From Candidatus Dormiibacter spiritus (GTDB lineage: Bacteria; Chloroflexota; Dormibacteria; Dormibacterales; Dormibacteraceae), in assembly GCA_003244185.1 (NCBI GenBank), contig QHBT01000039.1:1-38922 (forward strand): a DNA stretch of 38,922 bases, read 5' to 3'. The notes under the pieces were generated by a model that worked only from the letters and a program-made list of their open reading frames with translations, searched no databases and was not told the origin of the DNA. Each line of letters opens with the position of its first letter. Positions within the stretch are counted from its first letter, which is position 1. Of this stretch, positions 1 to 8,000 are shown in pieces. The translations under genes and the position numbers were made by a program.

Positions 1-48
1 AACGGAGGTGACGGACGAGTACACCGTCTTGACGTCCTCTGGACTTTG

Positions 49-63
49 GCGCTAGGCTAGCGC
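49..63. promoter_or_regulatory. Perfect inverted repeat upstream of the sialidase-like gene
   Basis: GCGCTA-GGC-TAGCGC, two 6-bp arms with a 3-nt centre, about 40 bp before the first ATG of the next gene. It could be an operator, or its TAGGCT could act as a -10 box. The role is inferred; only the symmetry is seen. Confidence 0.35.
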
Positions 64-101
64 TGGTCAGTCGTTCGCCGCGGCTCACGCGACGATCCGG
101 C

Positions 102-2102
102 ATGGGTGGGAGCGAGGAGGCACAGGTTGCCAGAAGATGCGCCCCGGCAAGGCGTGATTGGCTCGTGAAAGTCCTCAGGGGGAAGTCTTTGAAAGTTCAT
201 CTTCGTCTACTGCTAGCCCTTCCGGCGGCCCTGGCGCTCGCCCTCGTGGCCAGCATGGGACCGACTCCGGCCGTCCACACAGCGAATGCCATGGATCTTT
301 CGAAGCTCGATCCAAGACTTCGCGCCCACGTGTCAGGCAACGTTGACGTGGAGGTCGGTGCCCTCGCACCCCGTGCCGCGCAGCGTAGCCAGAGCTCTTA
401 CTTTCCGACCAGCGACGACGGCTGTCCCAGCAACCGAGACCACAACATCAAGGTCAACCAGAACTGCCTGAACATCGCCGACCCTGATCTTCAGGGCCGT
501 TCGCAGGCCCAGAACGAGACAGCGATCGCGGTGAATCAGTATCACCCGCAAAGCGTGGTCGGGTCCTACAACGACTACCGGCGGGGCGACGGCACCTGCG
601 GCCTCTCCTTCAGCCGGGACGCAGCTGGCTCCTGGACCGACAGCACGGTTCCCAACGGCTTCACCCGAGGTGGACTTTTCGGCAAGCCACGCGAGTACTG
701 GCAGGCGGGCGGCGACACCTCTGTCGCCTGGGACACCCGCGGCAACGCCTACCTTTCCTGCCAGGTGTTCAACCGCGGCAGCGCGGCCAGCCCCAATCCT
801 GACCAGTCGAGCGCCTTTTTGGTATTCCGCTCGACTCAGAACCAGGCCGCCTCCTGGAACTTCCCGGGCCGCTACGCCACTGTCGCGAACGACACTGCTG
901 GCAGCGGCGCCATCCTCGAGGACAAGGCGCTCCTCTCTGTGGACAATCACGTCGGCAGCCCCTTCCGCGACCGCATCTACGTCACCTGGACCGAGTTCAC
1001 AGCCACGACTGCCTACATCTACGAGGTCCATTCCAGCGACTACGGGGAAACGTTCAGCGCCCGCCACCTGGTCAGCAGCGTGAGCGCGCTCTGCCAATTC
1101 CCTGTCAGCGGGCCCACCGGGGGCTGCGACAACAATCAGTTCTCCCAGCCATTCACCGGCTCGGATGGCGCCCTCTACGTCGTCTGGTCCAACTACAACA
1201 CAGTTGATTTCAGCGTCACCCGTCCGGGACCCGCCCGCTACCAGGTATTGATGGCTCGCTCCACCAATGGCGGCGACAGCTTCGGCCCACCCCAGCGCGT
1301 CGGAACTTACTACGAGCTGCCCGACTGCGCCACCTACACCGGCCAAGATGCCGGTCGGGCTTGCGTGCCCGAGAAGGCCAGCACGAGCAACTCGGTCTTC
1401 CGGGCCTCGCAGTATCCCAGCGGCGCTGTGAACCCGCGCAATCCCAAGGAGATCTCCGTCTCCTTCGGTTCTTACATAAACCGGCACTCCAACGAGCGCA
1501 ACGGCTGCATGCCGACCGGCTCCGTGACATCCAGTTCGGCCGGTCTGTACACCGGCGTCAGGGCACCTGGCGCCTGCAACAACGACATCCTGCTCAGCAC
1601 CTCCCGCGATGGCGGGAACACTTTCAGCGGCTCTGCGACTGATCCCCGCGACCTGACGAGTATCACCGTAGCGCGCGGGCAGCGGACAACTGACCAGTGG
1701 TTCCAGTGGCTGGCTTACAACCGCAACGGTGACCTTGCCGTCTCCTACTACGACCGCCAGTACGGCAACGACGAGCAGACCGGCTTCTCGGACTTCAGCA
1801 TCTCGGGTTCACAGGATCTGCGCCACTTCGCAGCCCAGCGGGTGACCAGCAGCTCGATGCCGCCACCAACCCAGTTCAGCGGTCTCTTCTGGGGCGATTA
1901 CACGGGCTTGGATGCCTCTGAGCGCGCATATCCGATCTGGTCCGACACGCGCTCACCGGAGCTGTTCCTATGTCCGGGGACGGCCACTGGCCCTGGGAAT
2001 CCACCGAAGCTCTGTGGCATGAAGGATCCGCAAGGTCCCGCGAACGACCAAGACATCTACGCCGCCGGTGTCCAGATCCCGGCGGGCGATGACGACATAT
2101 AG
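102..2102 (+). CDS. Secreted sialidase-like (BNR/Asp-box) beta-propeller protein
   Basis: An exported protein of about 640-666 aa. A hydrophobic signal segment (LLLALPAALALALVAS) ends near residue 62 in an A-N-A-type cleavage region. Four Asp-box motifs (S-x-D/N-x-G-x-T/S-F/W) are visible near residues 169 (SRDAAGSW), 310 (SSDYGETF), 385 (STNGGDSF) and 499 (SRDGGNTF), as in sialidase-type six-bladed propellers. Asp boxes are structural and also occur in non-sialidases, so glycosidase activity is not proven; I did not identify the sialidase arginine triad. The first ATG is at 102, but it gives a long n-region. An in-frame TTG at 189 preceded by AGGGGGAAG, or GTG at 165, would give a more normal signal peptide. 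The gene stands alone, with a palindrome before it and a hairpin right after the stop. Confidence 0.82.
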   Translation: MGGSEEAQVARRCAPARRDWLVKVLRGKSLKVHLRLLLALPAALALALVASMGPTPAVHTANAMDLSKLDPRLRAHVSGNVDVEVGALAPRAAQRSQSSYFPTSDDGCPSNRDHNIKVNQNCLNIADPDLQGRSQAQNETAIAVNQYHPQSVVGSYNDYRRGDGTCGLSFSRDAAGSWTDSTVPNGFTRGGLFGKPREYWQAGGDTSVAWDTRGNAYLSCQVFNRGSAASPNPDQSSAFLVFRSTQNQAASWNFPGRYATVANDTAGSGAILEDKALLSVDNHVGSPFRDRIYVTWTEFTATTAYIYEVHSSDYGETFSARHLVSSVSALCQFPVSGPTGGCDNNQFSQPFTGSDGALYVVWSNYNTVDFSVTRPGPARYQVLMARSTNGGDSFGPPQRVGTYYELPDCATYTGQDAGRACVPEKASTSNSVFRASQYPSGAVNPRNPKEISVSFGSYINRHSNERNGCMPTGSVTSSSAGLYTGVRAPGACNNDILLSTSRDGGNTFSGSATDPRDLTSITVARGQRTTDQWFQWLAYNRNGDLAVSYYDRQYGNDEQTGFSDFSISGSQDLRHFAAQRVTSSSMPPPTQFSGLFWGDYTGLDASERAYPIWSDTRSPELFLCPGTATGPGNPPKLCGMKDPQGPANDQDIYAAGVQIPAGDDDI

Positions 2103-2109
2103 ATGAGAA

Positions 2110-2138
2110 GGAAGCGGCCGGCCTGGCCAGCCGCTTCC
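2110..2138 (+). terminator. Hairpin after the sialidase-like gene
   Basis: Perfect 9-bp stem GGAAGCGGC / GCCGCTTCC with an 11-nt centre that can pair further (GGC/GCC). It starts 8 nt after the stop codon. There is no T-tract, so it would be an I-shaped, U-less terminator of the kind common in high-GC bacteria. Confidence 0.6.
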
Positions 2139-2661
2139 CCTCCTACCTGGGCGGGCAGGCGGGCTGGGGACCCTGCGGCCTGAACTGCCCACTGCATGGG
2201 TCGGCGCCAGCTGTGGGGGCGGTCGGGGGTGACGGTGTGCCAGCGGTGAAAGTGGCTGGCGGCCTGTCCTGAGCGCCCGGCCGGTGGATTTCCATGCAAG
2301 CCGGGCCGGCGAGGGCCAGAAGCAGGGTCATGGCCAGTACCTTCTTTCGCACTTCGGTGACCGGGCCGGCTGGCGCCGGCTCCACGTACAGCCTACGCCG
2401 CTCAACCTGGGTCAGCGACCTCGCGCTAGGGCGCAACTGAAGCATCCGGGAGAGGAAGCCGCTCTGGCACTGAGCGCTGCTGACAGGACACCTGGACCGC
2501 GACACTGCCCTTCTGAACACGTGGTGCAATCTGGGAGCTCCCAGCGTTCCCTCTCCGTACTCCGCCAGCGAACGCTCTACCCGACCGCCTCCGCGGTTCC
2601 TCGGCGCCCGCATTTTGTCCACGATGACGTGAGACAGGTCTCCGGGCGTGAGACAGGACAA
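2139..2661. other. Gene-less stretch with IS-end-like sequence at its right edge
   Basis: No convincing gene in about 520 bp: the open frames have no recognisable motifs and overlap each other on both strands. At the right edge GTGAGACAGG occurs twice (2629-2638 and 2648-2657, period 19). The second copy plus its flank resembles the inner right end of the neighbouring IS481 element (CTGAGACAGAACA, about 3691-3703), so this edge may be the leftover end of a second, related element. Confidence 0.45.
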
Positions 2662-2676
2662 TGGTGCCCCGCGAGG
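2662..2676. repeat. Left target-site duplication of the IS481 element
   Basis: TGGTGCCCCGCGAGG, identical to 3704-3718, which is the 3' end (including CCA) of tRNA-Arg. It abuts the left end of the insertion sequence. Confidence 0.8.
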
Positions 2677-3703
2677 TGTTCAACTGACATTGGCCGCTTA
2701 CACGCGGGCCTGGGTTGACTGGCGTAGCCGCTCGTAGGGAGTCTGGCCGCCCAGGGCTCCGTGCGGACGCTCGAAATTGTAGAAGTGCTCCCATTCCAGA
2801 AGCTTGGCGTTGAAGACCTTGGCGTCATCGATGACCACGCCGTCGAGCAGGCGGTAGAACTCGTCGGCGTCGATTCGGTGGGAGCGCTCGACCTTGCCAT
2901 TGAGCCGCGGCGTGGCCGGCCTGATGTAGAGGTGTCGGACACCCTTGTCGAGGACGTGCCAGTGGAAGGCTGTACCGAATTCAGCGCCATTGTCGGTCTG
3001 GATCAGCTTGACACCGAAGGGCAGCTTCTCGAGCACGTAGTCGATGAACTGGATGGCGGTCTTCTGGTTGAGTCGGCTGTAGATCTTGAGCACCCGGAGA
3101 CGGGTGCAGTCGTCGATCGCTGTGAACTGGTAGTGCTTCTGCCGGGAGCCGGCAAGGGGAGCGATGAACTTGACGTCGACCTGCAGCGAGTGCCCGGGTA
3201 GAGGCTTCTCATACCGCTTCCAGCGCTCCTTGTGGCGCTTGTAGCGCTGAGAGCTGGGCAGCCGGCTCATATCCAGGCGGCGCAGGATCCGCCAGACCCC
3301 CGATGGGCTGATCACGAGGTCGTGGTAACGCTTCAGGTACATCGCGATCCGGTTGGGTCCGAAGTGGTAGTTCTGACGCAGGTAGATGATCTTGCCGACC
3401 ACCTCCGTCCTGGTTGCCTTGGGGCTCACGTGGGGCCGTGAGGAACGGTCACGAAGGCCGTCCAAGCCGAGCTCCTCGTATCGGCGCAGCCAAACGTAGT
3501 AGCACTGCCTGGTGATGCCGTAGTAGCGGCAGGTCAGGGCGACGTTGCCCGTCACCTCCTGGGCGTGGCGGATTACGGCCAGGCGTCGGGCTGCGTTCCT
3601 GGATAGCTCTCGTTCGGTCATCGGGCCTCCTCCTCCTGGTGTGGGGGACCCAAGTGTCAAGCACCTACGTCAGTTTCAGACCGCGATGTCCTGAGACAGA
3701 ACA
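2677..3703. mobile_element. IS481-family insertion sequence, complete (about 1,027 bp)
   Basis: Both ends, read inwards, begin TGTTC (left TGTTCAACTGACATTGGCC, right TGTTCTGTCTCAGGACATCG). Beyond the first five bases the inverted repeats are only weakly similar. The element is bounded by identical 15-bp direct repeats and carries a single DDE transposase. Length, TGT termini and a 15-bp duplication all fit the IS481 family (known duplications 4-15 bp). It sits immediately downstream of tRNA-Arg, and the tRNA itself remains complete. Confidence 0.82.
2698..3621 (-). CDS. IS481-family DDE transposase
   Basis: A 307-aa transposase. The N-terminal half holds helix-turn-helix segments (HAQEVTGNVALTCRYYGITR, then YVWLRRYEELGLDGLRDRS), followed by the rve integrase core. 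The DDE triad is readable as D in LQVDVKF, D in IQTDNGAEFG and E in NGKVERSHR; the C-terminal FERPHGALGGQTPYERL is typical of the family. ATG 3621 is chosen over upstream starts because GGAGGAGGAGG sits 4-5 nt before it. The frame is intact, so the element may still be active. Its stop lies about 20 bp from the left IS end. Confidence 0.93.
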   Translation of the reverse strand: MTERELSRNAARRLAVIRHAQEVTGNVALTCRYYGITRQCYYVWLRRYEELGLDGLRDRSSRPHVSPKATRTEVVGKIIYLRQNYHFGPNRIAMYLKRYHDLVISPSGVWRILRRLDMSRLPSSQRYKRHKERWKRYEKPLPGHSLQVDVKFIAPLAGSRQKHYQFTAIDDCTRLRVLKIYSRLNQKTAIQFIDYVLEKLPFGVKLIQTDNGAEFGTAFHWHVLDKGVRHLYIRPATPRLNGKVERSHRIDADEFYRLLDGVVIDDAKVFNAKLLEWEHFYNFERPHGALGGQTPYERLRQSTQARV

Positions 3704-3718
3704 TGGTGCCCCGCGAGG
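3704..3718. repeat. Right target-site duplication, inside the tRNA-Arg 3' end
   Basis: Second copy of the 15-bp direct repeat; it is also the CCA end, discriminator and acceptor strand of the tRNA gene. Confidence 0.8.
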
Positions 3719-3779
3719 GAGTCGAACCCCCGACCTACTGCTTAGAAGGCAGCTGCTCTATCCGCTGAGCTAGCGGGGC
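3704..3779 (-). tRNA. tRNA-Arg (anticodon TCT)
   Basis: Cloverleaf by eye: acceptor GCCCCGC/GCGGGGC, D-arm GCTC/GAGC, anticodon arm GCTGC-CTTCTAA-GCAGT (anticodon TCT), T-arm GGGGG-TTCGACT-CCC, A discriminator and encoded CCA. It reads AGA codons. An IS481 element begins at the base after CCA, so transcript 3' processing now depends on IS sequence. Confidence 0.95.
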
Positions 3780-3904
3780 ATCGATCTTGATCTTAGGGAG
3801 AGCTCGGGCGACGTCTATCTTCTGGGGTAGCCTTCCAGGCTGGTCGCACGGGATGGTCCACTTCACTCGGCCGACTTGCCCTTGTCCGACTCCTACTCGG
3901 CCTG

Positions 3905-3910
3905 TACGAT
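3905..3910 (+). promoter_or_regulatory. -10 box TACGAT of a leaderless promoter
   Basis: TACGAT lies 7 nt before GTG 3918, with no Shine-Dalgarno in between. Confidence 0.5.
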
Positions 3911-3917
3911 CTCGTCT

Positions 3918-4559
3918 GTGAACAAGCGATCGTTGCTGGCAGTCGGGCGGGCGGCCTCCGCCCTCCTCGTCCTTGTCGCCATAGTCGTCCAGATCAATGT
4001 CAACATCGGCAAGGGAACCTTCAACCCGACCCGCTTCTTCGCCTTCTTCACAATCCTCAGCAACCTCTTTGGTGCTGGCCTGTTCTTGTTCCTCGCGACC
4101 CGCTGGCGGTCGGCTCGATCGCCGACGTTTGACCTTCTGCGCGGTGGTTCGGTCGTCTACCTGACTGTAACCTTCATAGTCGTCGTCCTCCTTCTTTCGG
4201 GCGCCGACCTACAGGTTGCCGTCCCCTGGGTCGACACAGTTCTCCACAAGATCTTTCCCATTTACGTCGTGCTCGACTGGCTGATCGATCCGCCGGCCAG
4301 CCACCTCACCTTGAGGAGCGCAGTCCGCTGGCTGGTCTACCCCTTGGTCTGGCTGGTTTTCACGCTGATACGCGGTGCGTTCGACAACTGGTATCCGTAT
4401 CCATTCCTCAATCCCGCCAACGGCGGCTACGGAACTGTGGCATTCTTCTGCGTCGCCATACTGGTCGGCTTCCTCGTCATCTCGGCGCTCACCGTGGTCG
4501 CGGGGAATGCGCTCGGCGGCCGGGGTCGGCCCCCCCACCTCGCCCGCGACGTGCAGTAG
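3918..4559 (+). CDS. Pr6Pr family membrane protein
   Basis: An integral membrane protein of 213 aa with about six hydrophobic helices (for example SALLVLVAIVVQI, FAFFTILSNLFGAGLFLFLA, YLTVTFIVVVLLLSG, WLVYPLVWLVFTLIRG, VAFFCVAILVGFLVISALTVV). The pattern FTILSNL, then VDTVLHKIFPIYVVLDWL, then YPLVWLVFTLIRG and WYPYPFLNP is the recognisable Pr6Pr (FAR-17a/AIG1-like) arrangement. The molecular function is unknown. GTG 3918 is chosen because of the -10 box 7 nt upstream; a TTG at 3876 would add 14 unremarkable residues. Confidence 0.8.
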   Translation: MNKRSLLAVGRAASALLVLVAIVVQINVNIGKGTFNPTRFFAFFTILSNLFGAGLFLFLATRWRSARSPTFDLLRGGSVVYLTVTFIVVVLLLSGADLQVAVPWVDTVLHKIFPIYVVLDWLIDPPASHLTLRSAVRWLVYPLVWLVFTLIRGAFDNWYPYPFLNPANGGYGTVAFFCVAILVGFLVISALTVVAGNALGGRGRPPHLARDVQ

Positions 4560-4588
4560 CCGCCTCGCTCGCTGACCAACTGTCCGCG

Positions 4589-5131
4589 GTGCGTCCGGGC
4601 TCGCCCTCCAGTCTCACTTTCATGGGCGTCGTCTCTTCTCTACGCAGGGCCCATCGGGCTCCAAACGCCGGCCTGCCGCCCGGCGGTGTCCAATCGGATC
4701 TGCTGGCGGCGCTCTGTTACTGCCTGGTCTATGACCTCTGTGCCTGGCTGGCCGGCTCGCGCTCGCCGGTTCCTGCCGACGTGCGCGAGTACCGGCGGGA
4801 GGACCTCCGTCCGCTGCCCCATCCTCGTGACCGCTTATGCCGGTACCTCGCCCCTCAGCTCCTCCAAGCCTGGGAGCGTGCGCTCGCGCCCTTTTTCGCT
4901 GCAGGCGGCTTGCTCGTCCCGCGGCTGCAGGAGACGGGTGCTCTGGAGCTTCTGGACCCACAGAGGGACGGGGCGGCGCAGGTGAGGCTCCGATTCAGCG
5001 AGTCAGGCTGCTTGCTGGGGCGCGGCGGGCCACAGGTGGAAAGGCCGGCTCGCGAATGGTTGCTGACTGTCGAAAGCAGCCCGGACCGGCTCGAAATCCA
5101 GGCTGCCCGGCTCGAACAGGTCGGAGCCTGA
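4589..5131 (+). CDS. Hypothetical protein
   Basis: An open frame of up to 180 aa with no family I recognise. It has an amphipathic, Leu/Arg-rich composition (YLAPQLLQAWERALAPFFAAGG) and ends in a plausible C-terminus (SSPDRLEIQAARLEQVGA). Coding bias favours this frame over the opposing long frame on the minus strand. The start is uncertain: ATG 4622 (MGVVSSLRRAH) gives a 169-aa protein and is as plausible as the upstream start. It lies between the Pr6Pr and cupin genes, same strand. Confidence 0.5.
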   Translation: MRPGSPSSLTFMGVVSSLRRAHRAPNAGLPPGGVQSDLLAALCYCLVYDLCAWLAGSRSPVPADVREYRREDLRPLPHPRDRLCRYLAPQLLQAWERALAPFFAAGGLLVPRLQETGALELLDPQRDGAAQVRLRFSESGCLLGRGGPQVERPAREWLLTVESSPDRLEIQAARLEQVGA

Positions 5132-5178
5132 TGTCTTAAGCGAAGGCGGCAGCTGCGATCTCGGGCGCCAGTACAACT

Positions 5179-5184
5179 TACATT
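5179..5184 (+). promoter_or_regulatory. -10 box TACATT of a leaderless promoter
   Basis: TACATT ends 6 nt before the GTG start of the cupin gene at 5191; no ribosome-binding site is present. Confidence 0.5.
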
Positions 5185-5190
5185 GCTTCG

Positions 5191-5523
5191 GTGAACATCT
5201 TTCACCTGGACGAGTTGGAACTGGCACGCGAGAGTGACGGACATGGCTATGTCGATTTCCTCAGCTCCGATCGGCTCAGCGTCGGCTACGCCATCTGGCC
5301 GGCGGGAGTCAGCGACCGCCAGCAGCCGCATGCGGAGGACGAGGTTTACCACGTCGTCCAGGGCCGCGCGATGATTCGGGTCGCCGAAGACGAGACGCCG
5401 GTCCGAGCCGGCTCGGTGATCTACGTGGCGGCCGGCGTCGAGCACCACTTTCACTCGATCGAGGAGGAGCTGCGCGTGGTCGTCTTGTGGGCACCGCCCC
5501 ATCGCCGGGCGGTAGGCGCTTAG
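5191..5523 (+). CDS. Single-domain cupin protein
   Basis: A 110-aa small beta-barrel. Cupin motif 1 is seen as PHAEDEVYHVVQG with a following GRAMIRV (H, two E/D and H positions), and motif 2 as VRAGSVIYVAAGVEHHFHSI. These supply the usual His/Glu metal ligands, and the length matches stand-alone cupins. Substrate and reaction cannot be told from sequence; such proteins range from dioxygenases and isomerases to sugar or metal sensors. The GTG start is supported by the TACATT box 6 nt upstream. It lies about 150 bp before the sugar transporter operon but has its own promoter. Confidence 0.85.
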   Translation: MNIFHLDELELARESDGHGYVDFLSSDRLSVGYAIWPAGVSDRQQPHAEDEVYHVVQGRAMIRVAEDETPVRAGSVIYVAAGVEHHFHSIEEELRVVVLWAPPHRRAVGA

Positions 5524-5577
5524 CAGGACGGGACCTGTGAACGAACAACTTCTTGATGAGTCCCCACGGCTCTCTCC

Positions 5578-5606
5578 TTGCGCTTCGTGCCCAATGCGGC
5601 TATAAC
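5578..5606 (+). promoter_or_regulatory. Sigma-70-type promoter of the sugar ABC operon
   Basis: TTGCGC (5578-5583), 17-bp spacer, TATAAC (5601-5606). Expected transcription start is near 5613, giving a leader of about 55 nt with GGAGGG before the TTG start at 5670. Confidence 0.55.
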
Positions 5607-5613
5607 ATTTCGT

Positions 5614-5647
5614 ACAAGTCGTTAGCCCATAGCACAAGTCGTTAGCC
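5614..5647 (+). repeat. Two 14-bp direct repeats just downstream of the promoter (operator candidate)
   Basis: ACAAGTCGTTAGCC occurs at 5614-5627 and exactly again at 5634-5647, period 20 bp, about two helical turns. Its position just after the predicted transcription start suits a repressor binding site, or a repeated element in the mRNA leader. Confidence 0.6.
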
Positions 5648-5669
5648 AGAGCACGGGAGGGCAAAGAGG

Positions 5670-7034
5670 TTGACAGCTAAATCGATCGGATGGCGTGTCT
5701 GGCCGCTGGCTCTGGCCGCGCTGATCGCAGTCGCCGCCTGTGGCGGTGGCGGAAGCCAAAGCAGCAGCCAGAACGTCAAGATTCCTGACAAGACAGCGAG
5801 TGGCACCCTCCAGATCTGGGGCTTCGGTGACGACAACGTCACAGCGAAGAGCCGATTGGACGCGTTCAAGGCCGCCTACCCCAATGTGAAGATTGAGCTC
5901 ACTCCCGGTTCACTCGACCCCCAGAAGTTCCTTTCCGCGGTCGCGGCGGGCTCACCCCCCGACCTCGTCAACCTGAACCGTGCCAAGCTCAGCACCTACG
6001 CCAATCGCAACGCGCTGACGCCGCTCGATGACTACTTCAGCGCCGCCAAGCTGGACACGAGTCAGTTCCGCTCGGCCGCCATGAAGCCGCTTCAGGTCAA
6101 CGGCAAGACGTACGGCGTCCCGGAGTTCAACAACGTCATAGTCGCCTACGTCAACAACAAGGCGCTGAAGGAAGCTGGGGCCCAGCTCTCGGATGTGGAT
6201 TTCTCCAACTGGCAGAAGCTGAGCGACCTGAACCGCAAGCTCTCCAAGGTCGGACCCGACGGCAAGCCGCAGCGGGTGGGCATCGACCCCAAGCTGCCTG
6301 AGTTCACGCCGCTGTGGGTCTACGGCAACAACGGCAAGATCATCTCCGACGACGGCAAGAAGGCACTGCTCGATTCCAAGCAGACGATCGACGCGGTCAG
6401 CTACGCCGCCGGTCTGCGCGACGGTTACGGCGGTCAGCAGGCCTACGACGCCTATTCCCAGACATGGGACATCTTCGGCAAGGGCAACCCCATCGCGGCC
6501 GACCAGATTGGGGTGACTCTCTTCGAGCAGTGGTGGCTGGCCACCATCGGTAAGGTCAGCCCGAACGCGGATTTCAGCATAGTCCCCTTCAAAGCTCGTA
6601 ACGGCAAGGAGCTGACCTACGCCGACGGCAACTCGTGGGCGGTTCCCAAGGGCAGCAAGAACGCCGGCCTGGCGACCGCCTTCATGAAGTTCATGACCGA
6701 CCCCGACACCTGGGTGCTCTCTGCCAAGGCCAACGTCGCCAGCCTGCAGGGCGGCGTCTTCACAGGCATCTACACAGCCAACACCAAGGCTGACAAGCGG
6801 ATCTTCGACGAGGTCTACAAGCCCAGCGGCAAGGCCAGCTTCGACGATGCGGTGAAGATCTTCCAGCGCATCCAGGACGAGGCTGTCACCCTGCCGCCCA
6901 GCGCGGCCGGCAACGAGGTGGTGCAGGACTACACAGACGCCGTTCGCAATGTCCTGCTGAAGCGGCAGCCGGCCGATGCCGCCATGCGCGCGGGCAACCA
7001 GAAGATTCAGGCAGCCCTGACCAATCCAGGCTGA
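5670..7034 (+). CDS. Carbohydrate ABC transporter, substrate-binding lipoprotein
   Basis: A 454-aa extracellular solute-binding protein of the family 1 (MalE/UgpB) type. It has a lipoprotein signal peptide with lipobox VAAC (Cys24) followed by a Gly/Ser/Gln linker; the mature part begins LQIWGFGDDNVTAKSRLDAF. Family features include a hinge-region FNNVIVAYVNNKALKEAG and a C-terminal lobe with SWAVPKGSKNAGLATAFMKF. It captures an oligosaccharide or glycoside and delivers it to the two permeases that follow. The start is TTG at 5670, preceded by GGAGGG. The sugar cannot be named. Confidence 0.93.
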   Translation: MTAKSIGWRVWPLALAALIAVAACGGGGSQSSSQNVKIPDKTASGTLQIWGFGDDNVTAKSRLDAFKAAYPNVKIELTPGSLDPQKFLSAVAAGSPPDLVNLNRAKLSTYANRNALTPLDDYFSAAKLDTSQFRSAAMKPLQVNGKTYGVPEFNNVIVAYVNNKALKEAGAQLSDVDFSNWQKLSDLNRKLSKVGPDGKPQRVGIDPKLPEFTPLWVYGNNGKIISDDGKKALLDSKQTIDAVSYAAGLRDGYGGQQAYDAYSQTWDIFGKGNPIAADQIGVTLFEQWWLATIGKVSPNADFSIVPFKARNGKELTYADGNSWAVPKGSKNAGLATAFMKFMTDPDTWVLSAKANVASLQGGVFTGIYTANTKADKRIFDEVYKPSGKASFDDAVKIFQRIQDEAVTLPPSAAGNEVVQDYTDAVRNVLLKRQPADAAMRAGNQKIQAALTNPG

Positions 7035-7070
7035 TCCGGTGAATACCACGCCGACGAGCGTGAGTTCGCG

Positions 7071-8000
7071 GTGGCCGTGATCGGCACGCGAGGGCGGCCG
7101 GCCCGCCCTCGCCTCCACCGCCAGGAAATCCTCTGGAGCTGGGTGATGCTCTCGCCCTGGATCTTCGGTTTCCTGATCTTCACGCTGGGGCCGATGATCG
7201 TGAGCCTGGCGCTGTCCTTCACGCGCTACGACGTCATCAACCCGCCCGAGTTCATAGGCCTCAAGAACTGGGCGCTGCTGTTCAGCGATCCGCTACTGCT
7301 GAAGAGCCTGCAGAACACCTTCTTCTTCGCCGCTCTCCACGTGCCCTTCGCGATTGCCATCGCTCTCGCCCTGGCGCTGCTGCTGGATCAGATCAGCCGG
7401 GGCGCCGGCTTCTTCCGCACGGTCTTCTACCTGCCCTCGATCACACCGGCTGTGGCGACAGGCATCCTCTGGCTCTGGCTGCTCAACCCGCAGGTGGGCA
7501 TTGTCAACCAATTCCTGCACCTCCTACACATCCCCGGACCTGGCTGGACCACCGATCCCAACTGGATCAAGCCGGGCATAGTGCTGATGAGCCTGTGGGG
7601 ACTGGGGAACACAGTGGTGATCTACTTCGCCGCGCTGCGCCAGGTGCCCAACGAGCTCTACGAGGCGGCCCGGGTGGACGGCGCCAAGCCCTGGGCTCAG
7701 TTCTTCCGCATCACAGTTCCCATGATCAGCGGCACCCTCTTCTACACGCTGGTGATCAACACCATATTCGCGCTGCAGTACTTCACCGAGGTGTACACGA
7801 TGTTCTTCCGCGGTCAGGAGTCAGGCGTCAGCGAGGACGCTCTCTTCTACGTCATCTACCTGTTTCGGCAGTCGTTCGAGTATTTCCACATGGGCTACGC
7901 GTCGGCCATGGCCTGGCTGCTGTTCGCGATCATCGTCGTCGTCACGCTGGTTCAGGTGGGCTTCAGCCGCAAATTCGTCTATTACGAGGGAGCGTCCTGA
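7071..8000 (+). CDS. Sugar ABC transporter permease (MalF/UgpA type)
   Basis: A 309-aa inner-membrane permease with six hydrophobic helices. The EAA loop that contacts the ATPase is visible as ELYEAARVDGAKPWAQFFRI near residue 200. GTG 7071 is the likely start, about 36 nt after the binding-protein gene. Its stop overlaps the next start (ATGA at 8000), so the two permeases are translationally coupled. Confidence 0.95.
   Translation: MAVIGTRGRPARPRLHRQEILWSWVMLSPWIFGFLIFTLGPMIVSLALSFTRYDVINPPEFIGLKNWALLFSDPLLLKSLQNTFFFAALHVPFAIAIALALALLLDQISRGAGFFRTVFYLPSITPAVATGILWLWLLNPQVGIVNQFLHLLHIPGPGWTTDPNWIKPGIVLMSLWGLGNTVVIYFAALRQVPNELYEAARVDGAKPWAQFFRITVPMISGTLFYTLVINTIFALQYFTEVYTMFFRGQESGVSEDALFYVIYLFRQSFEYFHMGYASAMAWLLFAIIVVVTLVQVGFSRKFVYYEGAS

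Noticed and set aside
333..1487. 384-aa open frame on the minus strand opposite the sialidase-like gene
   Set aside because: Antisense shadow: no domain motifs, and the plus-strand frame has a signal peptide and four Asp boxes.
2662..3718. attL/attR of a tRNA-integrated genomic island
   Set aside because: The 15-bp repeat of the tRNA end would suit a tyrosine-recombinase island, but the 1-kb interval holds only a DDE transposase with TGT ends, so target-site duplication is the simpler reading.
4855..5664. 269-aa minus-strand frame across the cupin gene
   Set aside because: It covers the cupin gene antisense and shows no recognisable protein features.
5952..7118. 388-aa minus-strand frame opposite the sugar-binding lipoprotein
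   Set aside because: Shadow of a high-GC gene; its Val/Gly/Asp-rich text has no motifs.
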